Shown here in pieces: positions 18,052-25,143 of a stretch of 64,000 nt of DNA (positions within the stretch are counted from its first letter, which is position 1; each line of letters opens with the position of its first letter). Both the position numbers and the translations under genes were made by a program. The notes under the pieces were generated by a model. It worked only from the letters and a program-made list of their open reading frames with translations. It searched no databases and was not told the origin of the DNA. Location of the stretch: assembly GCA_944325315.1 (NCBI GenBank), contig CALVAA010000002.1:1-64000 (forward strand), read 5' to 3'. Origin of the DNA: Candidatus Gastranaerophilales bacterium. Lineage in GTDB: Bacteria; Cyanobacteriota; Vampirovibrionia; Gastranaerophilales; Gastranaerophilaceae.

Positions 18052-19278
18052 ATGAGAATAAATCAAATAAATACAATCCCCAAAACAAAAGCAGCATTTT
18101 TCCAAAGTAAAATTAATATTAATTTTACTTCAAATGTTAAAAACGACACTTTTTCAAAGGAAAATAAATCGGAAAGCAAAAAAGCCTATGAAGATCTTGT
18201 TAAAGCAGCTGAAATAATGGGCTTTGAAGGGGATGAAGATGAAAAAGTTAATTTATTGATTACAAAAACACAAGAACTTGAAATGCTTGGAAGCGGTATT
18301 GAAGGAAAAGTTTATGCAATTCCGCATACAAATTTAGTTTTAAAAGCAAGACACAGTTTTGAAGCAGACAACCTGACAAAAAAAGCAATTGATAAAATAA
18401 ATGAACAAGACAGAGCAAACAATGTGTTACTTAAAGGCGAAAAATATCAAATAATGAGAAAAATATCCGGAGCAGACAGATCCGACGCACGAATCAGCTC
18501 CAGTATGGAAATATTTGAAATCATAACGGAAAATATGCCACAGATAGCATATAACGATTTAATTAAAAAAATCGCTAAAATACACCAGGCCGGATTATTT
18601 TTGGATAACCTCGGGGATAATTTTATTATTGATATTCAAAATGAAAAATTTGAACCTTTAGACAACCGCACAACAAGCAATTATTGCGGATATTCACACA
18701 AAAAAACAAAACAAAAGAAAAAATGTCTTGTTAATCCGATAAGCTGTGCATGTGATATGCTCAAAATACACCCTGTTAAAAGTACATTTCCCATGGTCTT
18801 TAAAAAAATATTAAAGGCAACGGCAAGTGACTGTGAAAACTTTGACACCTTTATTATAGATAACGACGTTAAAAGATATCTTAAAAATAATGAAATTTTT
18901 GAAGCACCTGTAGCTGAACTTAAAAAACTGGAAACAAAAAAGAAAATATTAAAAGCAATAGGCTACAACAGCGCTTTGGTAAAAGCAAAGTTGAAAAAAC
19001 AAATTGATGTATACAACAATAAATTGGACACACTGGTCCAAGATCAAGATTGCCATATTTCAAAAGAAGACTTATTGCAGCTTAAAAAACTTATTGATAT
19101 AAATGTTAAAATAAGAGTTGATAGTATGCTTTTAATTGCCAAAAAAGAAAATATCGAAATAGCAGACTACTCAACAAACGCAACAAAAAAAGAGCTTAAA
19201 GACGCCATTAAAAAACATAGGCTTGAAGCCCGCAAAATCAAAGATAAACTAATAGAAAAATATAATTTATATATTTAG
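18052..19278 (+). CDS. Divergent protein-kinase-like protein
   Basis: A 408-residue protein with no signal peptide. Residues 23-28 (NINFTS) are the N-terminal motif shared with neighbours. Residues 79-206 show a kinase-like order: a glycine-rich loop LGSGIEGKVY (79-88), a possible ATP lysine K98 in LVLKAR, then IHQAG...DNLGDNFIID (177-194). There D185 and N190 could match the catalytic Asp and Asn, and PLDN (D204) could stand for the Mg-binding DFG. The remaining 200 residues are a Lys-rich helical region. I infer a small or degenerate kinase, perhaps acting on other proteins or as a secreted effector. It forms a unit with the gene ending 2 bp upstream. Confidence 0.6.
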   Translation: MRINQINTIPKTKAAFFQSKININFTSNVKNDTFSKENKSESKKAYEDLVKAAEIMGFEGDEDEKVNLLITKTQELEMLGSGIEGKVYAIPHTNLVLKARHSFEADNLTKKAIDKINEQDRANNVLLKGEKYQIMRKISGADRSDARISSSMEIFEIITENMPQIAYNDLIKKIAKIHQAGLFLDNLGDNFIIDIQNEKFEPLDNRTTSNYCGYSHKKTKQKKKCLVNPISCACDMLKIHPVKSTFPMVFKKILKATASDCENFDTFIIDNDVKRYLKNNEIFEAPVAELKKLETKKKILKAIGYNSALVKAKLKKQIDVYNNKLDTLVQDQDCHISKEDLLQLKKLIDINVKIRVDSMLLIAKKENIEIADYSTNATKKELKDAIKKHRLEARKIKDKLIEKYNLYI

Positions 19279-20087
19279 CCTAAATCTATGGCTTTTTGCA
19301 TAGTATCTTTAATTGTTTTATCAAAAATGTTTTCAATATCTGAACCCGACAGAACATTATTACCAACTTCCGTACATCCGCCCGGAGTAGTGACATTTTT
19401 AATTAAAGTATCAATATCAAAATTATTTTCAAAAATCATTTTAGCACTTCCTAAAGCAGTCTGCGTGGATAACAAAAGCGCTTGTTTATAATCAAGTCCC
19501 AGTTTGGAAGCGCTTTTTGCCAAAAGTTCTATAATTTTAAAGTAAAAAGCCGGACCTGAGCCTGATAAAGCAGTAATTATATCAATTTTATCTTCGGTTG
19601 TTTTAATAACTTTTCCACAGTTTCCCATAAATTTGAAAGCAAAATCAAAGTTTGCGCTATCAATATCATCCAAAGCACAAACTGCACTCATAGCCTCATT
19701 AACCAAGGCGGGTGTATTAGGCATTATTCTTACAATTTGACCTTCAGGAAGATATTTTTTATACTTTTCAAGTTTAACTCCGGCTAAAATGGACATAATA
19801 AGTTTGTTTGAACATCCGTCTTTAATTTCATTTAAAAGGCTATCTATACCAAAGGGTTTAATGGCAATAAGAATAACATTTGTTTTTGACAAAAGTTCAT
19901 CAAGTGAAAAAAGAGCCCCCAGATTTAATTTATCAGCAAGAGCGTTTAAATTATCTTGGTTTGTATCATAAAGAAATATATTATCGTTTTTCAAAAAACC
20001 GTTGTTGACAACTCCTTTCAGTATAGCACTTGCCATTTTTCCGCAACCTATTACTCCCAATTTAACTTCGTTAATATTTGATACCAT
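19275..20087 (-). CDS. proC: Pyrroline-5-carboxylate reductase
   Basis: A 270-residue enzyme that makes the last reduction to proline. It has the N-terminal Rossmann motif LGVIGCGKMASAIL and the ProC substrate region (ALSGSGPAFYF; TPGGCTEVG near the end). Its length is typical. The start has a GAGGTG ribosome site. It overlaps the convergent kinase-like gene by 4 bp and diverges from rpmH through a compact two-way promoter. Confidence 0.96.
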   Translation of the reverse strand: MVSNINEVKLGVIGCGKMASAILKGVVNNGFLKNDNIFLYDTNQDNLNALADKLNLGALFSLDELLSKTNVILIAIKPFGIDSLLNEIKDGCSNKLIMSILAGVKLEKYKKYLPEGQIVRIMPNTPALVNEAMSAVCALDDIDSANFDFAFKFMGNCGKVIKTTEDKIDIITALSGSGPAFYFKIIELLAKSASKLGLDYKQALLLSTQTALGSAKMIFENNFDIDTLIKNVTTPGGCTEVGNNVLSGSDIENIFDKTIKDTMQKAIDLG

Positions 20088-20188
20088 AATCTTGACACCT
20101 CATTTTGTCTAATATAGTATAGTAAATACCGACATAATAACTATGTCAAGCTAATAATAAATTAATATAAATTCACAAGGAGAAAAAA
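20088..20188. promoter_or_regulatory. Divergent proC / rpmH promoter region
   Basis: On the plus strand TTGACA (20092-20097) is followed by an AT-rich -10 region (TATAGTAT, about 20113-20120) leading to rpmH. On the minus strand a second TTGACA (20149-20144) faces it, with TACTAT sequences downstream leading to proC. The two -35 boxes form an inverted repeat and the -10 regions nearly overlap, so the two promoters probably compete. Confidence 0.6.
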
Positions 20189-20341
20189 ATGCGTCGTACT
20201 TTGGAAGGTACAAAAAGAAAAAGACAAAAAGTAAGCGGTTTTAGAGCCAGAATGGAAACTAAAAACGGCAGACGTGTAATAAATGCAAGACGTGCCAAAG
20301 GGCGTCATAAAGTAGCAATAACAGCTAAAAATCGTGCTTAA
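20189..20341 (+). CDS. rpmH: Ribosomal protein bL34
   Basis: A 50-residue very basic protein. After the [22 protein letters not shown] opening come the hallmark [15 protein letters not shown] segment and a normal end. The lead residues RRTLEGT replace the more usual KRTYQPS. It has a strong AAGGAG ribosome site. It overlaps rnpA by 8 bp, the usual order. No dnaA or DnaA-box cluster is next to it, so this is not visibly the origin. Confidence 0.95.
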   Translation: MRRTLEGTKRKRQKVSGFRARMETKNGRRVINARRAKGRHKVAITAKNRA

Positions 20342-20705
20342 AAAAAATAATCGCTTAAAGTCAAAAAAGGCATTTATTGCCACATATAAAAATAATAATG
20401 TAATAAACAGCGAAATGTTCATATTACATATAGGAAAAAATAAAACAGACAAAAACTGCCCCACAAGGGTAGGTTTTGTTGTTTCAAAAAAAGTTCATAA
20501 ACGTGCGGTAAAAAGAAACAGAATAAAACGCCTGCTTAGAGAAGTCATAAGGCTAATGTATAAAAGCAACGACACAAGTACGATAGATAATTATCAGAGT
20601 TTAATATTTACCGCAAAAAAAGAAGCTCTTGAAAAAACCTATCATGAAGTCAAAAACGATATCTTAATATTACTAAACAAACTAGCAAAGAAAAATATTC
20701 AGTAA
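20334..20705 (+). CDS. rnpA: Ribonuclease P protein component
   Basis: A 123-residue basic protein that helps the RNase P RNA mature tRNA 5' ends. The RNR motif is seen in [15 protein letters not shown], with the upstream [10 protein letters not shown] strand. It starts at GTG inside the last codons of rpmH (8-bp overlap), so it is translationally coupled. The yidD/yidC genes that usually follow are not present; a uridine-kinase-like gene follows instead. Confidence 0.95.
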   Translation: MLKKNNRLKSKKAFIATYKNNNVINSEMFILHIGKNKTDKNCPTRVGFVVSKKVHKRAVKRNRIKRLLREVIRLMYKSNDTSTIDNYQSLIFTAKKEALEKTYHEVKNDILILLNKLAKKNIQ

Positions 20706-20721
20706 TATTATATAAAATACC

Positions 20722-21588
20722 ATGGATACACTAGTAAAACAGCTACTTCTTAATCAATCAAAAGAAAAAATTCAAAAGCCGAACTGCAAAACTCGCTCCG
20801 GCAGATCGTTTCTTGCATTTTATCTTCAAACTAAATTCAAACAAATTATAAACCATGATAAAAAATCAGACAGGCAAATAATTATAAGTTATAAAAAAGA
20901 TTTTCTGGATAAATTCACTCAAAGACTTATAGAAAAACCCCAAGAAAGAATTTTAATTGCTTTGAGCGGCGAGAGTGCAAGCGGAAAATCGACAATTTGC
21001 AGTCAAATATCAAAATGCATTGAAACTTTAAACCTGCCAATTACAATAGTAAGCGCCGACAACTACTTTAAAGATATTTCACATTTAATTGAAAAATACG
21101 GAAATTTTGACCTTTTAAGAGACCATGGATACGATGTGGATTCGCCTGATAACTTTGATTTAGATTTATTAAGAAGCGACATGTTAGATTTAAAAAAAGG
21201 CAAAGACATATACTCTCCTCAATACCTTGTAAACGGCACAGGAAAATCCAAACCTAAATCAATTTTTACGCAATCCAAAAAAATCATAATTGTTGAAGGA
21301 ATGTGCTCTATTTATAAAAAAGTACAAGATATTTTTGATATAAAAGTATATATAGATTTAGATGAACAAGAAAGAAAAAGGCGTTTTTTAAACAGAGCCC
21401 AAAAAAGAAACCAGGATGAAGTTAACGCATTGAAGCACTGGCAATATATTCAGTTTGCAGGCAAAAAATATGTCGCAAGCAACAAAAAAAACTGCGATAT
21501 CATTATTAACGGCGAATGTAATTTAGAATATTTTTCAAGAATGGTGGAATATATAAATTTAATAACAAACAACTTTTCCGAAGAATAA
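20722..21588 (+). CDS. Uridine kinase / phosphoribulokinase family P-loop kinase
   Basis: A 288-residue protein. Residues 75-270 form a uridine-kinase-like domain with P-loop GESASGKST (83-91), VSADNYF after strand 2, DSPDNFDLDLL, VEGMC after strand 3 and an RRFLNRAQKRN lid. The family phosphorylates uridine/cytidine or similar small molecules. The N-terminal 70 basic residues are an addition with no recognised fold. The substrate is not determined. It lies 16 bp after rnpA and probably shares its transcript. Confidence 0.8.
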   Translation: MDTLVKQLLLNQSKEKIQKPNCKTRSGRSFLAFYLQTKFKQIINHDKKSDRQIIISYKKDFLDKFTQRLIEKPQERILIALSGESASGKSTICSQISKCIETLNLPITIVSADNYFKDISHLIEKYGNFDLLRDHGYDVDSPDNFDLDLLRSDMLDLKKGKDIYSPQYLVNGTGKSKPKSIFTQSKKIIIVEGMCSIYKKVQDIFDIKVYIDLDEQERKRRFLNRAQKRNQDEVNALKHWQYIQFAGKKYVASNKKNCDIIINGECNLEYFSRMVEYINLITNNFSEE

Positions 21589-21612
21589 CGCTCAGTTTGC
21601 CTTTTAGGCGAT

Positions 21613-21684
21613 TTGTAAAGTTTTGTAACAAAAAAAGCTTACGTTGCAATTAGATACTTAATATATACTTTATATATATGTAAG
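21613..21684 (+). promoter_or_regulatory. Candidate control region of paralog A
   Basis: TTGTAA occurs twice with a 10-bp period (21613 and 21623), about 117 bp before the gene at 21730. A TATA-rich segment (21670-21684) is the likely -10 region. The layout resembles that of the two downstream paralogs, although the sequence differs. Confidence 0.4.
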
Positions 21685-21729
21685 CACAAAGGTCGAACGC
21701 TTAGAGAAATTTGAATCGAGGTAAATAAA

Positions 21730-22197
21730 ATGGGCTGGGTATCATTATCACTAAGAAAATTAAGTCTAAAAGAAGGCATTAACTCACACGAATTGCGTGA
21801 TATCCAAATTTCACGTTTAACAAGATCAAATCAAAGAAACTTATCCTATGATCAATCCGTGTATAACAAAAACAAGCAGAACGAATTAAATGATGCTAAA
21901 TCAGAATATATGGAAATAAGAGACGAAAGACCCGATGTTCAATCTGAAGAATATGCCGAATGGCAGCTTGACTACAGTGCTGCTAAAGAAGACTATGAAG
22001 CACAAAAACTCGACATCAATAACTATTATGATGATTTAATGAGCGAAATAGAAGAAGAAGCGACCGATGAAGAAACAAGACTTCAAGAAGAACAAACAAC
22101 TTTAGAGGCACAATTGGAAGCAATGAGAAGCGAATTTGAAAGTGTAAACGATCAAATAAGTTCAGATATTGAAAACTCTAAATTGAAATTAAGTTAA
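21730..22197 (+). CDS. MGWV-family coiled-coil protein, paralog A
   Basis: A 155-residue, strongly acidic, cysteine-free protein with no signal peptide. It starts MGWVSLSLRKLSLKE, continues LRDIQISRLTRSNQR and ends with a long coiled coil and DISSDIENSKLKLS. Two further paralogs downstream share both ends (MGWV...QISR..R; EEEAxDxET...xxIKLS) but differ in the middle. Here the middle contains QSEEYAEWQLDYS. I do not recognise a family. Conserved ends with a variable core resemble flagellins, EspA-like filaments and other self-assembling or exported helical proteins; that is inference only. The ribosome site is GAGGT. A terminator follows inside the convergent kinase gene. Confidence 0.75.
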   Translation: MGWVSLSLRKLSLKEGINSHELRDIQISRLTRSNQRNLSYDQSVYNKNKQNELNDAKSEYMEIRDERPDVQSEEYAEWQLDYSAAKEDYEAQKLDINNYYDDLMSEIEEEATDEETRLQEEQTTLEAQLEAMRSEFESVNDQISSDIENSKLKLS

Positions 22198-22217
22198 TAA
22201 TATAAAGGAATAATATA

Positions 22218-22736
22218 TCAGCCGATGAATTTAGTGAACAACATACAAATTTCATCGGCTTTTTTATCTAAAGCTTCCAAATTGCTGTTGTTCTCAATAA
22301 TTAAGTCCCAATTTCGATAATTATCCAACTCAGTTTCGGATCTATCGTCAATATTTGTTATAATCCCTCTCTGTGCCCTGTTTTCGACACTTGATTCAAC
22401 TCTTATACAATACGCACCTTGTCTTTTAAAAAAATTCAACTCTTTTTCAAAGCGAACATCAGGCACAATAATTTTATCCATCTTAACAAGACACTTGAGC
22501 CAGTATTCACCGTCTTTTGACCTTCCCCAATTGCCTAATTCAATTAAATCATTTCTGTATAGGTGTTTGTTTTTTTCAATTTCCTCAAAGGTTAGACTTT
22601 TTCTTTTTGCATACTCAATTTTTATTGCATCCCCAATTCCTACCCTTTTAAAGCCCGCTAGCTTACCAAGAATAATTTTTGCCAATGTGTCTTTGCCGCA
22701 GTATTGTTTTCCTGAAATAACAATAATTTGTTTCAT
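22218..22736 (-). CDS. P-loop nucleotide kinase (dNMP-kinase-like)
   Basis: A 172-residue P-loop kinase with GKQYCGKDT (9-17), IGDAIKIEYAKR and VPDVRFEKELNFFKRQGAYCIRV. The last matches the DVRF-Ex-E-hx4-G pattern of deoxynucleoside-monophosphate kinases and related proteins. It would phosphorylate a nucleotide or similar small molecule; the substrate is unknown. I chose the ATG at 22736 (MKQIIVISGK). A TATAAT box ends 6 nt before it, suggesting a leaderless transcript. An in-frame ATG at 22766 would place the box inside the gene. Confidence 0.7.
   Translation of the reverse strand: MKQIIVISGKQYCGKDTLAKIILGKLAGFKRVGIGDAIKIEYAKRKSLTFEEIEKNKHLYRNDLIELGNWGRSKDGEYWLKCLVKMDKIIVPDVRFEKELNFFKRQGAYCIRVESSVENRAQRGIITNIDDRSETELDNYRNWDLIIENNSNLEALDKKADEICMLFTKFIG
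22220..22266 (+). terminator. Terminator of paralog A, inside the opposite gene
   Basis: A 10-bp perfect stem (AGCCGATGAA 22220-22229, TTCATCGGCT 22251-22260) is followed by TTTTTA. The hairpin is made from the last codons of the minus-strand kinase gene (FIG stop), so one sequence serves as coding end and as terminator of the opposing gene. Confidence 0.75.
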
Positions 22737-22780
22737 AAATGGATTATAAGATAAATACAATATCATCGCAAATTAAAACA

Positions 22781-22853
22781 TTAAGAATTGTTAAGATGTT
22801 TTAAAAGACGGGCAATAATTTCTCTCCAAAAAACTTTATTTGTTTGTAGGGAA
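22781..22853 (+). promoter_or_regulatory. Candidate control region of paralog B
   Basis: TTAA occurs at 22781, 22791 and 22801, a triple direct repeat with 10-bp period, 121 bp before the ATG of paralog B. TTGTAGGGAA lies at 22844-22853, 58 bp before the ATG. The same two elements occur at 122 and 58 bp before paralog C. No regulator is known. Confidence 0.5.
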
Positions 22854-22901
22854 ATAATACAATATTAATATTACACACAACCAAGGGGAAAGAGGTATAC
22901 T

Positions 22902-23672
22902 ATGGGATGGGTTACGCTGTCTTGTCGCAATAAGGAAGATATTGCAACAAAGTCTTATTATCAATTCCGCCTGCTCCAAATTTCAAGGGAACAAAGACAA
23001 AGAGCAAGGTACTATTCTTTAATGAGTACCAATGTTAAAAACGACCAGGCGAATGAAAATTCTCAAATTAATGCTAACTACAATTCAACAGTGGAAAGAC
23101 TCAGAAATGAGAAAGATACGTTGAGTTTGATTCAGTCCATAAAAGAAAAGCAAGAATCCGGAGCTGAATCTGTTGAATTTAGTCAAGAAGAAAAAAATCT
23201 AATTGAAAGCGATTTGTATAAATCCGCAAAAGAAAAAGAAGAAACCGGCTCGAATAGTTTCACCCAAGAAGAAAAAGAGCTTTTAGAAAGTGACTTATAT
23301 AAATCGATAACAGAAAAATTCGAATCAATTTCTAATTCAAGTGAATATTCCCAAGAAGAAATAGAAATAATGCAAAGTGAGGAATACATAAACAATGATG
23401 ATTCAGTCTCTGAATTAGATAACCAAATTAAAGATATACAGCAACAAATAGAAGATGCTCAAATCAATCGTCAAAGTGAATATGAATCTACTATGCTGCG
23501 CTATGAAAGTGAACTTGCTTTGATTGAAGAAGAGGCTAACGATGTTGAGACAATGTATCAACTCGAGCAAAACGACGTGGAAACACAACTGGAATCAGTG
23601 TCTAACGAACAGCAAGCAGTTAAAGACTCCGTAAGTACCGAAATACAAAACGGAACAATAAAGCTAAGTTAG
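22902..23672 (+). CDS. MGWV-family coiled-coil protein, paralog B
   Basis: A 256-residue member of the same family. It opens MGWVTLSCRNKED, continues YYQFRLLQISREQRQRARYY, and its C-terminal 60 residues (YESELALIEEEANDVET... to IQNGTIKLS) match paralog C closely. The middle (about 85-170) holds three degenerate copies of a 27-29-residue unit built on (F/Y)(S/T)QEE(K/I)..(L/I/M).S(D/E).Y. It is strongly acidic and predicted to be almost all helix. The length difference from A and C comes from these repeats. Ribosome site GAGG. Function unknown; structural or exported roles are inferred. Confidence 0.75.
   Translation: MGWVTLSCRNKEDIATKSYYQFRLLQISREQRQRARYYSLMSTNVKNDQANENSQINANYNSTVERLRNEKDTLSLIQSIKEKQESGAESVEFSQEEKNLIESDLYKSAKEKEETGSNSFTQEEKELLESDLYKSITEKFESISNSSEYSQEEIEIMQSEEYINNDDSVSELDNQIKDIQQQIEDAQINRQSEYESTMLRYESELALIEEEANDVETMYQLEQNDVETQLESVSNEQQAVKDSVSTEIQNGTIKLS
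23165..23405 (+). repeat. Three internal repeats in paralog B
   Basis: In-frame units FSQEEKNLIESDLYKS, FTQEEKELLESDLYKS and YSQEEIEIMQSEEYIN are spaced 27-29 residues apart, with low-complexity linkers rich in Glu, Ser and Lys. The nucleotide copies are imperfect, so the expansion is not recent. Confidence 0.65.
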
Positions 23673-23693
23673 TTTAATAAATAATAACAGTAA

Positions 23694-23719
23694 AGAGGCT
23701 TGAATATTTTCAAGCCTCT
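23694..23719 (+). terminator. Hairpin after paralog B
   Basis: A perfect 10-bp stem (AGAGGCTTGA / TCAAGCCTCT) with a 6-nt loop lies 22 nt after the stop codon. No T-run follows it, so it may stabilise the mRNA end rather than terminate strongly. Confidence 0.5.
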
Positions 23720-23793
23720 GATAAAACAAATCTAATTTGAAAAACACTCTTTTTTCAAAAGAATGCATATTTTGTACAGCTTTTAAGAGATTG

Positions 23794-23867
23794 TTAAGTT
23801 TTATTAAGCAATAAAATAAAAAAAAGCAATTTTTAACTTGAAATTTTTTTTATTATATTGTAGGGAA
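23794..23867 (+). promoter_or_regulatory. Candidate control region of paralog C
   Basis: TTAA repeats at 23794 and 23804 (10-bp period) lie 122 bp before the ATG. TTGTAGGGAA at 23858-23867 lies exactly 58 bp before it, as in paralog B. The 5' untranslated region ends GAGGAAAGAGGTTTTACT, almost the same as for B (GGGGAAAGAGGTATACT). Confidence 0.5.
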
Positions 23868-23915
23868 CTTAACACACACGTTACAAAATAAACTTACGAG
23901 GAAAGAGGTTTTACT

Positions 23916-24422
23916 ATGGGATGGGTTACACTTACTTTAAGAAAGAAAGAATTAAAGGTTGAGCATTCGTATTATCAATTGCGCGCCTTACAAATTTCAA
24001 GAGAAAAAAGAGCACTGGCAAGACAAAAGCAGTTGAGTTCGACTGAAATCAACAACCAGCAGTCTCAGGAGTTGGCAAGCATTAAAGAATCAATCTATAA
24101 TGCAGCATACGACGATTATTACAATACAACCGAAGCAAATAAGCAGGCTGCTGAAGCAAATGGCGAAACGGTAGATAATAGCGAAGCGCAAACAGAATTA
24201 AACAGAGCTATTATGGAATACCAAACACAAGCCGACGCAATAAAATCAATGTATGAAAGCGAGCTTGCGATGGTAGAAGAAGAAGCAAATGATCAGGAAA
24301 CACAGCTGGATGTTGAACAGGTAGATGTTGAAACACAGATGGAAGCAATATCCGAAGAAATGAGTGCGGTATCCGATGCAATAAGCACTGAAATTCAAAA
24401 CTCAACAATCAAATTATCCTAA
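23916..24422 (+). CDS. MGWV-family coiled-coil protein, paralog C
   Basis: A 168-residue acidic protein with no cysteine and no signal peptide. The N-terminal block (MGWVTLTLRKKELK, then YYQLRALQISREKRALAR) and the C-terminal block (YESELAMVEEEANDQET to IQNSTIKLS) are the family marks. The middle is rich in Ala, Glu, Asn and Tyr. Heptad-like spacing over the last 70 residues suggests a coiled coil. It ends before a two-way terminator shared with the convergent EF-hand gene. Function unknown. Confidence 0.75.
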   Translation: MGWVTLTLRKKELKVEHSYYQLRALQISREKRALARQKQLSSTEINNQQSQELASIKESIYNAAYDDYYNTTEANKQAAEANGETVDNSEAQTELNRAIMEYQTQADAIKSMYESELAMVEEEANDQETQLDVEQVDVETQMEAISEEMSAVSDAISTEIQNSTIKLS

Positions 24423-24454
24423 TTTAAAGTAACATCCTAAGTAAAACTCATAAA

Positions 24455-24485
24455 ATAAAAGCCAAGGAATTCCTTGGCTTTTATT
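24455..24485. terminator. Two-way terminator between paralog C and the EF-hand gene
   Basis: The perfect palindrome GCCAAGGAATTCCTTGGC (24461-24478) is flanked by A-rich sequence on the left and TTTTATTTT on the right. It works as an intrinsic terminator on both strands for the convergent genes ending at 24422 and 24486. Confidence 0.8.
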
Positions 24486-25022
24486 TTATCCGAAAACTTT
24501 ATCTTCTTTATCGCTTGTTGAATCCGTATCTTGTATTCGGGATTCATAAAACATAGACATTTGTGTCGGGTTAATTCTTGGGTACTTTTCTTTTACATCT
24601 TTAATCTGTTCGTTTATTCTATAAGCATTAATTTCAGCCTGCGTAACTCTGCCGTCGTGATTAGTATCTATTGTATTAAAATTAGATAAAACCGTATCCA
24701 ACAGACTGGACATTGTAGAGCCGCCGTTTGCACACAATTGGGTTAATTCATTATAGGTCATACCTTGAGTTTTTAATTTTGTAACATAATTATTTACATC
24801 ATTGATACCGATTTTTCCGTCACCGTCCATATCAATTTGATTAAAGTTGGTCATCATATAGCTTCTAAACGTCTGATTAACGGTATATCTTATTGTATCG
24901 TTTGAAGGATTTAGGATGTTATCCAATGTTAAACCGTCTGCACCATTTAACATTAACAAATAATTTGCATTTAAACCCGATATTGCACCGGTAAATAAAC
25001 TTGAACCGATTAAATTTGCCAT
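24486..25022 (-). CDS. EF-hand calcium-binding protein
   Basis: A 178-residue protein with two EF-hand loops. Loop 1 is DMDGDGKIGIND (64-75), ending in Asp instead of the usual Glu. Loop 2 is the canonical DTNHDGRVTQAE (119-130). Each is flanked by helices. The first 35 residues are apolar and glycine-rich (LIGSSLFTGAISGLNANYLLML) but lack a positive start, so it is not a standard signal peptide. It should bind Ca2+ and change shape or interact with a partner. It sits beside the MGWV-family genes, with which it shares only a terminator. Confidence 0.75.
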   Translation of the reverse strand: MANLIGSSLFTGAISGLNANYLLMLNGADGLTLDNILNPSNDTIRYTVNQTFRSYMMTNFNQIDMDGDGKIGINDVNNYVTKLKTQGMTYNELTQLCANGGSTMSSLLDTVLSNFNTIDTNHDGRVTQAEINAYRINEQIKDVKEKYPRINPTQMSMFYESRIQDTDSTSDKEDKVFG

Positions 25023-25143
25023 TTTTTTACCTCATAACATTTTTATATATTTTAATGTTTTATTTTCAAAAGTAAAACAAACAAATGTATGAAAAATTAT
25101 TAATTTTTTGCTTATAAAGCACGGATTTTGCTAATATTTTACA

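Noticed and set aside
20088-20705. Chromosome origin near rpmH-rnpA
   Set aside because: No dnaA gene and no cluster of DnaA boxes is seen; the order rpmH-rnpA alone is not evidence of oriC.
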